Part shown: in pieces, positions 1 through 6,678 of the stretch
Layout of the letters: every line of letters starts with the position of its first letter
Numbering within the stretch: the first letter of the stretch is position 1
Source of the DNA: Blastococcus aggregatus
GTDB taxonomy: Bacteria > Actinomycetota > Actinomycetes > Mycobacteriales > Geodermatophilaceae
DNA length: 64,000 nucleotides
NCBI RefSeq assembly: GCF_900221005.1
Contig: NZ_OBQI01000004.1
Span: 434,001 to 498,000 of the forward strand
Direction of reading: 5' to 3'
Translations under genes and position numbers: made by a program
The notes under the pieces: model-generated
What the model was told of the DNA's origin: nothing
Databases searched by the model: none
What the model saw: the letters and a program-made list of their open reading frames with translations, nothing else

Positions 1-346
1 ACCGCCGACGGGCGGGCGCCGGGTGATGCTCGGCGACCTGGCGCACGCGCGGGCCGGGGACAAGGGCGGCAACTCCAACGTGGGGCTCTGGGTGAGCGAC
101 CCGGCGCACTGGGAGTGGCTACGGACGACGCTCACCACCGACGCCTTCCGCACGCTCATGCCCGAGGCGCGCGAGCTGACGCTGCGCCGGCACGAGTTCC
201 CGCACCTCCGGGCCGTGCACTTCGTGCTCGAGGGGCTGCTCGGGACCGGCGGCTCGTCGAACCTGCGGGTGGACCAGATCGGCAAGTCGGTCGGCGAGTA
301 CCTGCGCTCGAGGTACGTGACCGTGCCGGAGGACCTGCCCGGCTGA
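1..346 (+). CDS. AtuA-like protein, C-terminal domain (5' truncated by window)
   Basis: The reading frame is open from the window edge and ends in TGA at 344-346, so this is taken as the 3' part of a longer gene. The visible part contains the block LGDLAHARAGDKGGNSNVG, typical of the small C-terminal domain of AtuA-family proteins (acyclic terpene utilisation, linked to branched acyl-CoA catabolism). An internal ATG at 26 could instead start a stand-alone small AtuA-related protein. The oxidoreductase downstream on the same strand suggests a catabolic operon. The exact substrate cannot be told. Confidence 0.7.
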   Translation, partial: PPTGGRRVMLGDLAHARAGDKGGNSNVGLWVSDPAHWEWLRTTLTTDAFRTLMPEARELTLRRHEFPHLRAVHFVLEGLLGTGGSSNLRVDQIGKSVGEYLRSRYVTVPEDLPG

Positions 347-413
347 GCCGGGACACCGCTCGCGGCCCGACAGTCCGGTCGGGCCGACCATCTCGACCAT
401 CAGGAGCGCACCC

Positions 414-1379
414 ATGAAGGCTGCCGTCTACTACCGCAACGGTCCCCCGGACGTCCTGCAGTACGAGGAGGTCCCCGATCCCGAGCTCGCGCCGGGCGGT
501 GTCGTCATCAAGGTGGAGGCCGTCTCCATCGAGGGCGGGGACACCCTCAACCGGCTGGGCGGCCCCCTCCTGTCGGAGCCGCACATCGTCGGCTACCAGG
601 CCGCCGGGACGATCGTCGCCGTCGCCGACGACGTGACCGACCGCGCCGTCGGGGACCGGGTCGTCGCCACCAACAGCCATGGTTCGCACGCCGAGCTCTT
701 CGCCGTGTCCGCGCGCACCACGTGGAAGATCCCCGCGGGTGCCGACGTCACCGCGGTCGCCTGCGTGCCGATCCCCTTCGGCACCGCGCACGACTGCCTC
801 TTCGAGTTCGGGCGGCTGCGCGAGGGCGAGACCGTGCTGATCCAGGCCGGTGCCGGAGGCGTCGGGGTGGCCGCGATCCAGCTGGCCAAGCGGGCCGGGG
901 CGACGGTCATCGCGACCGCGTCCTCGCTCGCCCGGCTGGAGCCGCTCGCCGAGCTCGGCCTGGACCACGCCGTCGACTACTCGAAGAGCGGCTGGGTCGA
1001 GGAGGTGCGGAGCCTCTCCGATCGTGGGCGCGGCGTCGACCTCGTCGTGGACTCGGTCGGCGGCTCGATGCTCCAGCAGTCCGTCGCCTGCCTGGGCCGC
1101 CGGGGCCGGGCGATCACCGTCGGGAACGCCGGGCGGGACTTCTCGCCGTTCAACGCCGGCGTGCTGGGCCGGCTGAACCAGTCGCTCACCGGTGTCTACC
1201 TGGGCGGCGAGATCACCACGCCGCGCGTCCAGACGATGGTGCAGGACCTGGTGGACGACGTCGCCGCCGGCCGGCTGACCGTGCTCGTCGACCGCACCTT
1301 CCCGCTCGCCGAGGCCGCCGCCGCGCACGAGTACATCGAGAGCCGGAAGGCCGTCGGGCGGGTCGTGCTCACCCCCTGA
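414..1379 (+). CDS. Zinc-free quinone oxidoreductase-like MDR alcohol dehydrogenase
   Basis: A 321-aa medium-chain dehydrogenase/reductase. The N-terminal GroES-like fold (about residues 1-120) is followed by a Rossmann NADPH-binding segment with AGAGGVGVAAIQLAK near residues 145-159. The cysteine/histidine set that binds catalytic zinc in classical alcohol dehydrogenases is absent, which points to the NADPH:quinone oxidoreductase (zeta-crystallin) branch. The start is preceded by AGGAGCG. It lies 67 bp after the AtuA-like gene and is followed by a strong hairpin. The substrate is unknown; quinones or enones are the family norm. Confidence 0.85.
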   Translation: MKAAVYYRNGPPDVLQYEEVPDPELAPGGVVIKVEAVSIEGGDTLNRLGGPLLSEPHIVGYQAAGTIVAVADDVTDRAVGDRVVATNSHGSHAELFAVSARTTWKIPAGADVTAVACVPIPFGTAHDCLFEFGRLREGETVLIQAGAGGVGVAAIQLAKRAGATVIATASSLARLEPLAELGLDHAVDYSKSGWVEEVRSLSDRGRGVDLVVDSVGGSMLQQSVACLGRRGRAITVGNAGRDFSPFNAGVLGRLNQSLTGVYLGGEITTPRVQTMVQDLVDDVAAGRLTVLVDRTFPLAEAAAAHEYIESRKAVGRVVLTP

Positions 1380-1395
1380 CCCGGCTCCGGAACGC

Positions 1396-1433
1396 CACCG
1401 GCCCGGCCCCTCGGAGGAGGGACCGGGCCGGTG
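1396..1433 (+). terminator. Rho-independent-type hairpin after the oxidoreductase gene
   Basis: A near-perfect GC-rich stem of 17 nt per arm (1396-1412 and 1417-1433) closes a 4-nt loop 16 bp after the stop codon and is followed by GTGTGTTC. Without the transposon it would also face the 3' end of the convergent nrdJ gene. Confidence 0.75.
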
Positions 1434-1477
1434 TGTGTTCCGGGCGAGCAGGCGGCTGCCGGGTTCGCCGGTGCTAG

Positions 1478-1485
1478 ATCAGCTG
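1478..1485. repeat. Left copy of the 8-bp junction repeat ATCAGCTG
   Basis: ATCAGCTG occurs here and again at 18409-18416 over the nrdJ stop codon. The two copies bracket the transposon and fit a target-site duplication. Related elements (Tn7, Mu, Tn5053) duplicate 5 bp, so part of the 8-bp match may be chance or belong to the element end. Confidence 0.6.
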
Positions 1486-1487
1486 AC

Positions 1488-1533
1488 GAATCTCATCCGA
1501 GTGTCACTCCGAATCTCACGGCCTTGCGACACC
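1488..1533 (+). repeat. Left-end tandem repeats (two 23-bp units)
   Basis: Two head-to-tail units, 1488-1510 and 1511-1533, both begin GAATCTCA and end in TGTCACTCC or GCGACACC. They resemble the complement of the right-end units in the CACGG and (T)G(T/A)CACC blocks. Position just inside the junction and the period of about two helical turns fit transposase (TnsB-type) binding sites. Confidence 0.6.
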
Positions 1534-1598
1534 GCCGCCTCGTGCGCGAGGACCTCGCCCCGGTCGAGCGCCGAACGAGTGCGTGTAGCGGGGGCGCG

Positions 1599-1769
1599 CT
1601 ACCGGCGACGGCCACGCCTCGTCGCGACCCAGAGGGCGCAGCGGCGGCACATGAACACGCCAGGGGTGCCGCCCAACTCGTGCACTGCCGATCGGGGTAG
1701 ATCGCGCCCGCAGCAGCCGCAGTGCGCGCGCTCACCGTTGTCGGCCGGTTGCCGTCCCAGCAGGCTCAT
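1599..1769 (-). CDS. 56-aa zinc-ribbon microprotein downstream of merR
   Basis: The ATG at 1769 is preceded by AGGAGAGG at good spacing. The protein has two cysteine clusters, CGCC at residues 17-20 and CRRC at 41-44, with an arginine-rich tail (TRRGRRR), so it should bind a metal such as zinc and perhaps nucleic acid. It starts 42 bp after merR on the same strand and probably shares its transcript. I do not recognise the family. A role in mercury or thiol handling would be a guess; many actinobacterial elements carry similar orphan zinc-ribbon proteins. Confidence 0.6.
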   Translation of the reverse strand: MSLLGRQPADNGERAHCGCCGRDLPRSAVHELGGTPGVFMCRRCALWVATRRGRRR

Positions 1770-1811
1770 CGCAGGGCCTCTCCTAGTCAGCGGCGCGGCG
1801 GCCGGATCGGG

Positions 1812-2243
1812 TCACGGTATCCGGGCCGGAGGGTGCGCAGCGGGATCGTCTGCGGGGATGACGTGGCAGACGGCCGTGTCGTCGCAGCGGGAGGGATCGA
1901 GGCTCTTGGCACGGTCGCGGAGCCGCTGGACGTCGTCGCGCAGTGCGGCCAGTTCGGCGATGCGGCGGTCGAGGTCGGCGGCGTGTGTATCGAGGAGGTC
2001 GGCCACGTGGCGGCAGGGTGGGCCGCTGAGGTCGCGGACAGCGATGACCTGTCGGATCTCGGCGAGGGTGAGCCCGGCGGCTTGCGCGGCCTTGACGAAC
2101 CGCAGTCGGGCGAGCGCGCTGCCGTTGTAGTCGCGGTACCCGGAGGGCTGCCGCTCAGGCTCGGGCAGCACTCCGGCGGTTTCGTAGAAGCGAATGGTCT
2201 TGGCCGTGAGGCCCGCGTTCGTCGCCAGTTCGCCGATGCGCAC
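1812..2243 (-). CDS. merR: MerR-family metal-responsive regulator
   Basis: A 143-aa protein read from a GTG at 2243, which gives the family-typical start VRIGELA. The winged-helix DNA-binding domain (residues 1-70) is followed by a dimerisation helix and three cysteines, C77, C120 and C126, positioned as in metal-sensing MerR proteins. The gene is divergent from merA across an operator-promoter with a 19-bp spacer, so it should repress and, with Hg(II), activate merA. The cysteine spacing (43 and 6) differs from Tn501 MerR, so the exact metal is inferred from the neighbour. Confidence 0.85.
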   Translation of the reverse strand: MRIGELATNAGLTAKTIRFYETAGVLPEPERQPSGYRDYNGSALARLRFVKAAQAAGLTLAEIRQVIAVRDLSGPPCRHVADLLDTHAADLDRRIAELAALRDDVQRLRDRAKSLDPSRCDDTAVCHVIPADDPAAHPPARIP

Positions 2244-2261
2244 GGGTCGACCGTATTCGGC

Positions 2262-2292
2262 TTGACCTTCCACCGCAGGGGAGGCTTTACGG
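2262..2292 (+). promoter_or_regulatory. MerR-type operator/promoter of merA
   Basis: TTGACC (2262-2267) and TTACGG (2287-2292) are separated by 19 bp. This overlong spacer is the hallmark of MerR-activated promoters. The spacer contains an imperfect dyad, CCTTCC and GGGAGG, suited to a MerR dimer. It lies between merR and merA, 40 bp before the merA start. Confidence 0.75.
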
Positions 2293-2332
2293 TCCACGCC
2301 GACCGTCTTCCTCGACCTGTGCAGGAGCGAAC

Positions 2333-3700
2333 GTGGACCAACTCGACCTGGCAATCATCGGTACCGGCGGCGCTGCGATGGCGGCGGGGATCCACGCCCG
2401 CGCCCAGGGCAAGAGCGTCGTCCTCGTCGAGCGGGGCGTGGTCGGCGGGACCTGCCTGAACGTCGGCTGCGTGCCGAGCAAGACGCTGCTGGCCGCCAGC
2501 GGGCAGCGCGAGCACGCCCTGCACAGCGCCTTCCCCGGCGTCCCGACCAGCGCCGGACCGGTCGACCTGCGGTCGCTGGTGGGCCAGAAGGACGACCTGA
2601 TCGAGCAGATGCGGACCGCGAAGTACCTGGACGTGGCCGAGGCGCACGGGTTCGACATCCGCCGTGGTGAGGCGCGGTTCGCGGACCCGCAGACGCTGCT
2701 GGTCGACGGGGAGCCGCTGCCCGCCGCCGCCTACATCGTGGCCACCGGCTCCGAGCCCGCCACCCCGGACCTGCCGGGCCTGGACGGGGTGGACTGGCTG
2801 ACCTCGACCACGGCGATGGAACTGGAGAACCTGCCCGAGAGCCTGATCGTCATCGGTGGCGGCTACGTCGGCATGGAGCAGGCCCAGTTGTTCGCCGGGC
2901 TCGGCACCCGCGTGACCCTCATCGGCCGCCTGGCCCCGCACACCGAGCCCGAACTGGCCGAGGTGCTGCGCGAGGCGTTCGACCGGGTGGGCATCACCGT
3001 CGTCGAGCAGCGCGCCGTCCAGGTGGCGGCGGAGGCGGGTGTCGTCAGCGTGACCACCGACGCTGGGCAGACGGTGACCGCCCAGCGGCTGCTGATCGCG
3101 ACCGGCCGCCAGGCGCGGACCGACGGGCTCGACCTGGCGGCGGCCGGGATCGAGGTGGACGAGCGCGGGTTCATCGCCGTCGATGCGCGGCAGCAGACCA
3201 GCAACCCGAAGGTGTGGGCGGCAGGGGACGTGTCCGGCGCCCCGCAGTACGTCTACGTCGCCGCCGAGACCGGCCGTGCCGCCGCCGTCAACGCCCTCGG
3301 CGGCAAGCGCGAGGTCGACTACACCGGCCTCCCCGCCGTCATCTTCACCCGCCCTCAACTGGCCAGCGCCGGACTGACCGAAGCGGAGGCGCTGGCCGCC
3401 GGGCACGCCTGCGACTGCCGAGTCCTCGGCGGGCAGGACATTCCCCGCGCGCTGACCAACCAGGACACCCTCGGGGCACTCAAGATCGTGATCGACGCGG
3501 ACACCGGCAAGGTCCTCGGCGTGCACGCCGCTCTCGACGGCGCCGGAGACGTGATGCTCGCGGCCACCTACGCCGTCAAGGCTGGGATGACCGTGGACGA
3601 CATTGCCGATACCTGGGCGCCCTACTTGACGATGAGCGAGGCCCTTCGGATCGCCGCCGGGCTGTTCCGGTCAGACAAGCCGACCAGTTGCTGCGCATGA
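2333..3700 (+). CDS. merA: Mercuric reductase, short form without HMA domain
   Basis: A 455-aa FAD/NAD(P)-dependent disulfide oxidoreductase that reduces Hg(II) to volatile Hg(0) in the cytoplasm. It shows the FAD-binding N-terminus IIGTGGAAMAAG, the redox-active block GGTCLNVGCVPSK (C41, C46) and the C-terminal vicinal cysteines C453-C454 that separate MerA from lipoamide or glutathione reductases. The N-terminal heavy-metal-associated domain found in many MerA proteins is absent, as in several actinobacteria. The start is a GTG after AGGAG. No merT, merP or merC transporter is seen nearby. Confidence 0.92.
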   Translation: MDQLDLAIIGTGGAAMAAGIHARAQGKSVVLVERGVVGGTCLNVGCVPSKTLLAASGQREHALHSAFPGVPTSAGPVDLRSLVGQKDDLIEQMRTAKYLDVAEAHGFDIRRGEARFADPQTLLVDGEPLPAAAYIVATGSEPATPDLPGLDGVDWLTSTTAMELENLPESLIVIGGGYVGMEQAQLFAGLGTRVTLIGRLAPHTEPELAEVLREAFDRVGITVVEQRAVQVAAEAGVVSVTTDAGQTVTAQRLLIATGRQARTDGLDLAAAGIEVDERGFIAVDARQQTSNPKVWAAGDVSGAPQYVYVAAETGRAAAVNALGGKREVDYTGLPAVIFTRPQLASAGLTEAEALAAGHACDCRVLGGQDIPRALTNQDTLGALKIVIDADTGKVLGVHAALDGAGDVMLAATYAVKAGMTVDDIADTWAPYLTMSEALRIAAGLFRSDKPTSCCA

Positions 3701-3722
3701 GCCGCCCCGGCCGATCCGGCTG

Positions 3723-4100
3723 CTAGCCAAACTGGACCGGCGGCGGCACCGACGCTGGGTCACCCGTAGGCAGGGTTCCATTCCGCGCGGAACGGAGAGC
3801 CAGCGGAGTCTCGCCACATCTCTCGTGCTGGCGCAGGAAGGCGACAGCGTCGGCGCCATCCTGCACGGCACGCCAGTAGGGGATGTCGTATGCCTCCGGC
3901 AGCGTGAGGCCGGGAACCGGACGGCCACGGAAGACCGCGTCGTTACGGACGCGCATACAAGGCCAACATGCACCGGCGTAGGGCATCTCCCAGTAGTCGA
4001 CGCTGTCTTCGTCCATCCACATGATGGCTTGATGCCCGTCGTCGGAGTCGAACTCCGCGAGTACGAGCAGGAAGGTGAGTGTTTGGGCGTCGGGGATCAT
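3723..4100 (-). CDS. Hypothetical protein, last gene of the TIR-HIT operon
   Basis: A 125-aa soluble protein starting 13 bp after the membrane-protein gene on the same strand. It contains a CWPC motif near residue 45 and several acidic and tryptophan residues, with no signal peptide or membrane segment. I do not recognise a family. Its position at the end of four tightly packed genes suggests it works with the TIR and HIT proteins. It converges on merA with a 22-bp gap. Confidence 0.6.
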   Translation of the reverse strand: MIPDAQTLTFLLVLAEFDSDDGHQAIMWMDEDSVDYWEMPYAGACWPCMRVRNDAVFRGRPVPGLTLPEAYDIPYWRAVQDGADAVAFLRQHERCGETPLALRSARNGTLPTGDPASVPPPVQFG

Positions 4101-4113
4101 CGCCGCTTCCGGC

Positions 4114-4524
4114 TCACCCGGTCAGGAGCGAGATGCCGGTTACGGCGATCCCGGCGAGCGTAAGGGGGGCGTAGAACCCGAGGACCGACCAGGACGTGTA
4201 CGTGTCCAGCCTGGATGCTTGGTCCGTGAACATGTTCTTGTCCATGGAGTACGGCGGGACGGTTCCGGCAACGACGCCATTGTGGAGGCAGCGAAAGAGT
4301 CGTTCTTCGTAGAGGTAGTACATGTCGAGGATCGAGAACGAGATGATGATGGCCAAGCCTAGGAGTGCGAGGTACCAGCGCTCGATGACTGCGGAGAACC
4401 CGAAGGCGGCTCCTGCGATGGTAAGACTCCAGCCTTTGGCAGTCGCTGAAGATTGCGAGAGTCGGGCTATGACCGCTTGGACGTAGTCCAGGTGCTTCCT
4501 GCGGTCTTCAGCATCGAAGGCCAT
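4114..4524 (-). CDS. Three-helix membrane protein of the TIR-HIT operon
   Basis: About 136 aa from the ATG at 4524; a TTG at 4545 overlapping the HIT stop codon is possible. Hydrophobic helices lie near residues 33-47, 50-68 and 112-133. The segment HLDYVQAVIARLSQSS, then KGW, and LDMYYLYEERLFR after the second helix look like a widespread small membrane protein family with the pattern KGW...LD.YYL..ERLFR. In a TIR operon a membrane protein could be the effector that disrupts the inner membrane, as in other nucleotide-signalling defences. That role is inference. Confidence 0.7.
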   Translation of the reverse strand: MAFDAEDRRKHLDYVQAVIARLSQSSATAKGWSLTIAGAAFGFSAVIERWYLALLGLAIIISFSILDMYYLYEERLFRCLHNGVVAGTVPPYSMDKNMFTDQASRLDTYTSWSVLGFYAPLTLAGIAVTGISLLTG

Positions 4525-4541
4525 GGCGCCGGGGGAACTGG

Positions 4542-5006
4542 TCAAGGCGCGCCGTCCTGTTCGCCTGCACCCGACGTGAGAGTGGCGCGGATTCTGTCCT
4601 GCACGTCGTTCTTGTCCATGTCGCTCCAGTGGGTCTCCGCTGGCCAGATGGGACCCATTGCATCGTCGGCGCGGCGGGGAACGACGTGGACATGCAGGTG
4701 GAACACGGTCTGCGTGGCTGCTTCGCCGTTGGACTGGATGATGTTGAGGCCGTCCAGCGGGATCGCTGCTCGGATGGCGCGCGCGATGCGCAGAGTCGCG
4801 TCAGTCAGGTCGCGGGCGGTCTGGTCGTCGAGTGACCAGAGGTCGGGGATGTGCTCGCGTGGGATGACGAGGGTGTGCCCGAGGGTGGCCGGATCGAGCG
4901 GGAAGAAGGCGACGACCTTGTCCGTACGCAAGACTTCCCGGGCTGGTTCTTCGCGGGTGACGATCTGGCAGAAATCGCAGTCTAGGTCCGAGTCGGGGTG
5001 CATCAT
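4542..5006 (-). CDS. HIT-family nucleotide hydrolase/transferase
   Basis: A 154-aa protein. The histidine triad FHLHVHVVP (H103, H105, H107) and an N-terminal CDFC cysteine pair (C10, C13) identify the HIT superfamily, which cleaves or transfers nucleotidyl groups from substrates such as Ap4A, AMP-amino acids and ADP-ribose-like compounds. The ATG at 5006 overlaps the TIR stop codon by one base (TGATG), so translation is coupled. Next to a TIR enzyme that is expected to make or consume NAD-derived nucleotides, a HIT hydrolase could degrade or modify the signal. That link is inference. Confidence 0.85.
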   Translation of the reverse strand: MMHPDSDLDCDFCQIVTREEPAREVLRTDKVVAFFPLDPATLGHTLVIPREHIPDLWSLDDQTARDLTDATLRIARAIRAAIPLDGLNIIQSNGEAATQTVFHLHVHVVPRRADDAMGPIWPAETHWSDMDKNDVQDRIRATLTSGAGEQDGAP

Positions 5007-5494
5007 CAGGGCCGCTTGTAGCCGCTGGCGATCCACGAGGCGACGTTGTTCTTGATGCTCGCGTAGACCTGGGTGCTGTCGCGTCCGGCCGGATCATGGA
5101 CGGGGACGTAGTCGGCGAGCGTCTTGGTGCTGTTCGAGATGCTGATCTGGGCGAACGGATTAGGTCCCGCGGTCGAGGTCCGCAGGTTGTTGTTCTTGAG
5201 CCCGTGGATACGGATGCCGACGAGCGGCTTCTTGGCGTTCCATGCTTTCTGGATCTCGTACTTCACCCACGGGCGAGAGGCGGTCTGCGACCCGATCAGG
5301 ACGATGACGCCGCGCTTGTAGGCCATCTCCTTGTCGATCCAGTCCTGGATAGCCTTGGCGCCACGGGCCTTGACGCTCTCCCACCGCTGCGGAGAGAGAA
5401 CCTCCTGCCCTTCGATCGCACCCATCTGCAGAACCTGTTGGACCCGCCAGTAGTCGTTCTGGTAGTGGAAACTGACGAACGACGATCGAGCCAT
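5006..5494 (-). CDS. TIR-like domain protein (ThsB/DUF1863 type)
   Basis: A 162-aa single-domain protein. The start at 5494 has AGAGGAG at proper spacing; an in-frame ATG 21 bases upstream does not. It begins with FVSFHYQND (first TIR beta-strand), has VIVLIGSQTAS in the middle, and then WVKYEIQKAW, whose Glu80 sits where TIR NADases carry the catalytic glutamate. This is the small TIR-like type also used in Thoeris ThsB, which makes cyclic-ADP-ribose signals. It is the first gene of a four-gene operon (TIR, HIT, membrane protein, hypothetical), which suggests anti-phage sensing. No ThsA-like SLOG or SIR2 gene is present. Confidence 0.85.
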   Translation of the reverse strand: MARSSFVSFHYQNDYWRVQQVLQMGAIEGQEVLSPQRWESVKARGAKAIQDWIDKEMAYKRGVIVLIGSQTASRPWVKYEIQKAWNAKKPLVGIRIHGLKNNNLRTSTAGPNPFAQISISNSTKTLADYVPVHDPAGRDSTQVYASIKNNVASWIASGYKRP

Positions 5495-5762
5495 GCGTGT
5501 GCTCCTCTGCTCCATAGCGCACCCCCCGGGGCGGTGTGACGCTCAGGCCGGACGCTAGAGGAGGGCACCGACAAAACCGGGGCAGCCGGACCACCGCAGC
5601 GCCTTGATCTCGGAGTCCGGTGAGACGGCCGTGCTGCACCTGGGCATGCGTGGCACGGCCCGCCAGGCGTTCAATGTGGCGAGGTTCGTGCTCTGGTGAA
5701 TCAGCCGTTCGTCTGCGGGATCGCGGTCGGAGGATCGTCGCAAGGCGGGTTCGTCGGAGCCA

Positions 5763-6614
5763 TCAGCCGCCCGGAGTGGCCGTCTCTTCCGCGTCGACTG
5801 GATCGGCGCCGGAGCCGCTTGGCAGGGCCGGGCGGTTGGTCTGAGCCTCGCTACCTGAGGACTCACCGCGCACGATCTCGCTGACGACGGTGACCGTCTC
5901 CTGGGCTGCTTCCAACGCCTGCGTCGTCGCCTCCAGGCCCTGGGTCAGGAGACCGAGCGCGAGCACGAGCGCACCGATGCGCGTCGTCCACTTCTTCGCC
6001 CAGTTTTGCGTTGCCGATGCTTCGGTGACTCGGCCGACGACGGTGCGCGCTTCCCGGACGACCGGAGCGACACCGAAGGTGTCGATGTTGTCCAGCAGCC
6101 AGAGCACATGCCGGATCTGGCCTGCAATCTCCTCCCGCGCCGACTGGGGGACATCGGCTGATTCGGCGAGTAGGTCGAGCCAGTCCTCCAGTTCTTGTCG
6201 GAGTCGAGCGACCGCCTCATCGGACGGACTAGCGGCTGCTCCGGGGAGGCGGTAGGAGAGGATCTCGGCGATAGACCCGAGTTGATCGAGTGCGGCGTCG
6301 CTCACGACCTGGCTGGGGCGCTGTTGGCTGCTCTGCCAGAGGTTCTGCCAGACGACGGCGCGGTACCACGCCGGGGCATAGCGCAGGGCTCGGTCCCGGT
6401 TCGGGTCACCCTCGGGCAGGCTGGATACCTGTTGGAGCACCCCTTGGTACAGGCCAACAACCTCTGCGTGGCGCTGAGCCCACTCGACGCTTCCTTCGGG
6501 GACACCGAGCACGTCGACCCACCCGTTGAGGACTGTGACTTGGCTGGTTTGCCGGAACCGCATCAGCAAATCGTGAAGCGCATGCCCTGCCGTGGTCGGT
6601 CTTGCTTGACTCAT
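5763..6614 (-). CDS. Hypothetical protein downstream of type III Res
   Basis: A 283-aa protein starting after AGGGAG, 64 bp beyond the res stop codon and on the same strand. It is mostly helical by eye. A short hydrophobic stretch near residues 212-226 may be a membrane anchor, and the acidic, proline-containing tail looks disordered. I do not recognise a family. Its place suggests an accessory of the restriction system or a separate abortive-infection gene. The 268-bp gap to the TIR gene is the likely promoter region of the TIR operon. Confidence 0.65.
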   Translation of the reverse strand: MSQARPTTAGHALHDLLMRFRQTSQVTVLNGWVDVLGVPEGSVEWAQRHAEVVGLYQGVLQQVSSLPEGDPNRDRALRYAPAWYRAVVWQNLWQSSQQRPSQVVSDAALDQLGSIAEILSYRLPGAAASPSDEAVARLRQELEDWLDLLAESADVPQSAREEIAGQIRHVLWLLDNIDTFGVAPVVREARTVVGRVTEASATQNWAKKWTTRIGALVLALGLLTQGLEATTQALEAAQETVTVVSEIVRGESSGSEAQTNRPALPSGSGADPVDAEETATPGG

Positions 6615-6678
6615 CTTGCTCCCTGCGTTCCCCTCATGCGGTTCTCGATACGCCAGTGGGCCCCTCGGCAGGGAGTCA

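Noticed and set aside
1493..1735. 80-codon open frame on the minus strand at the left end
   Set aside because: It overlaps the better-supported 56-aa zinc-ribbon gene in another frame and runs into the end repeats, with no ribosome site.
5555..5866. Open frame of 103 codons between the TIR gene and the 283-aa gene
   Set aside because: It has an arginine/proline-rich product without a ribosome site and overlaps the next gene; more likely the promoter region of the TIR operon.
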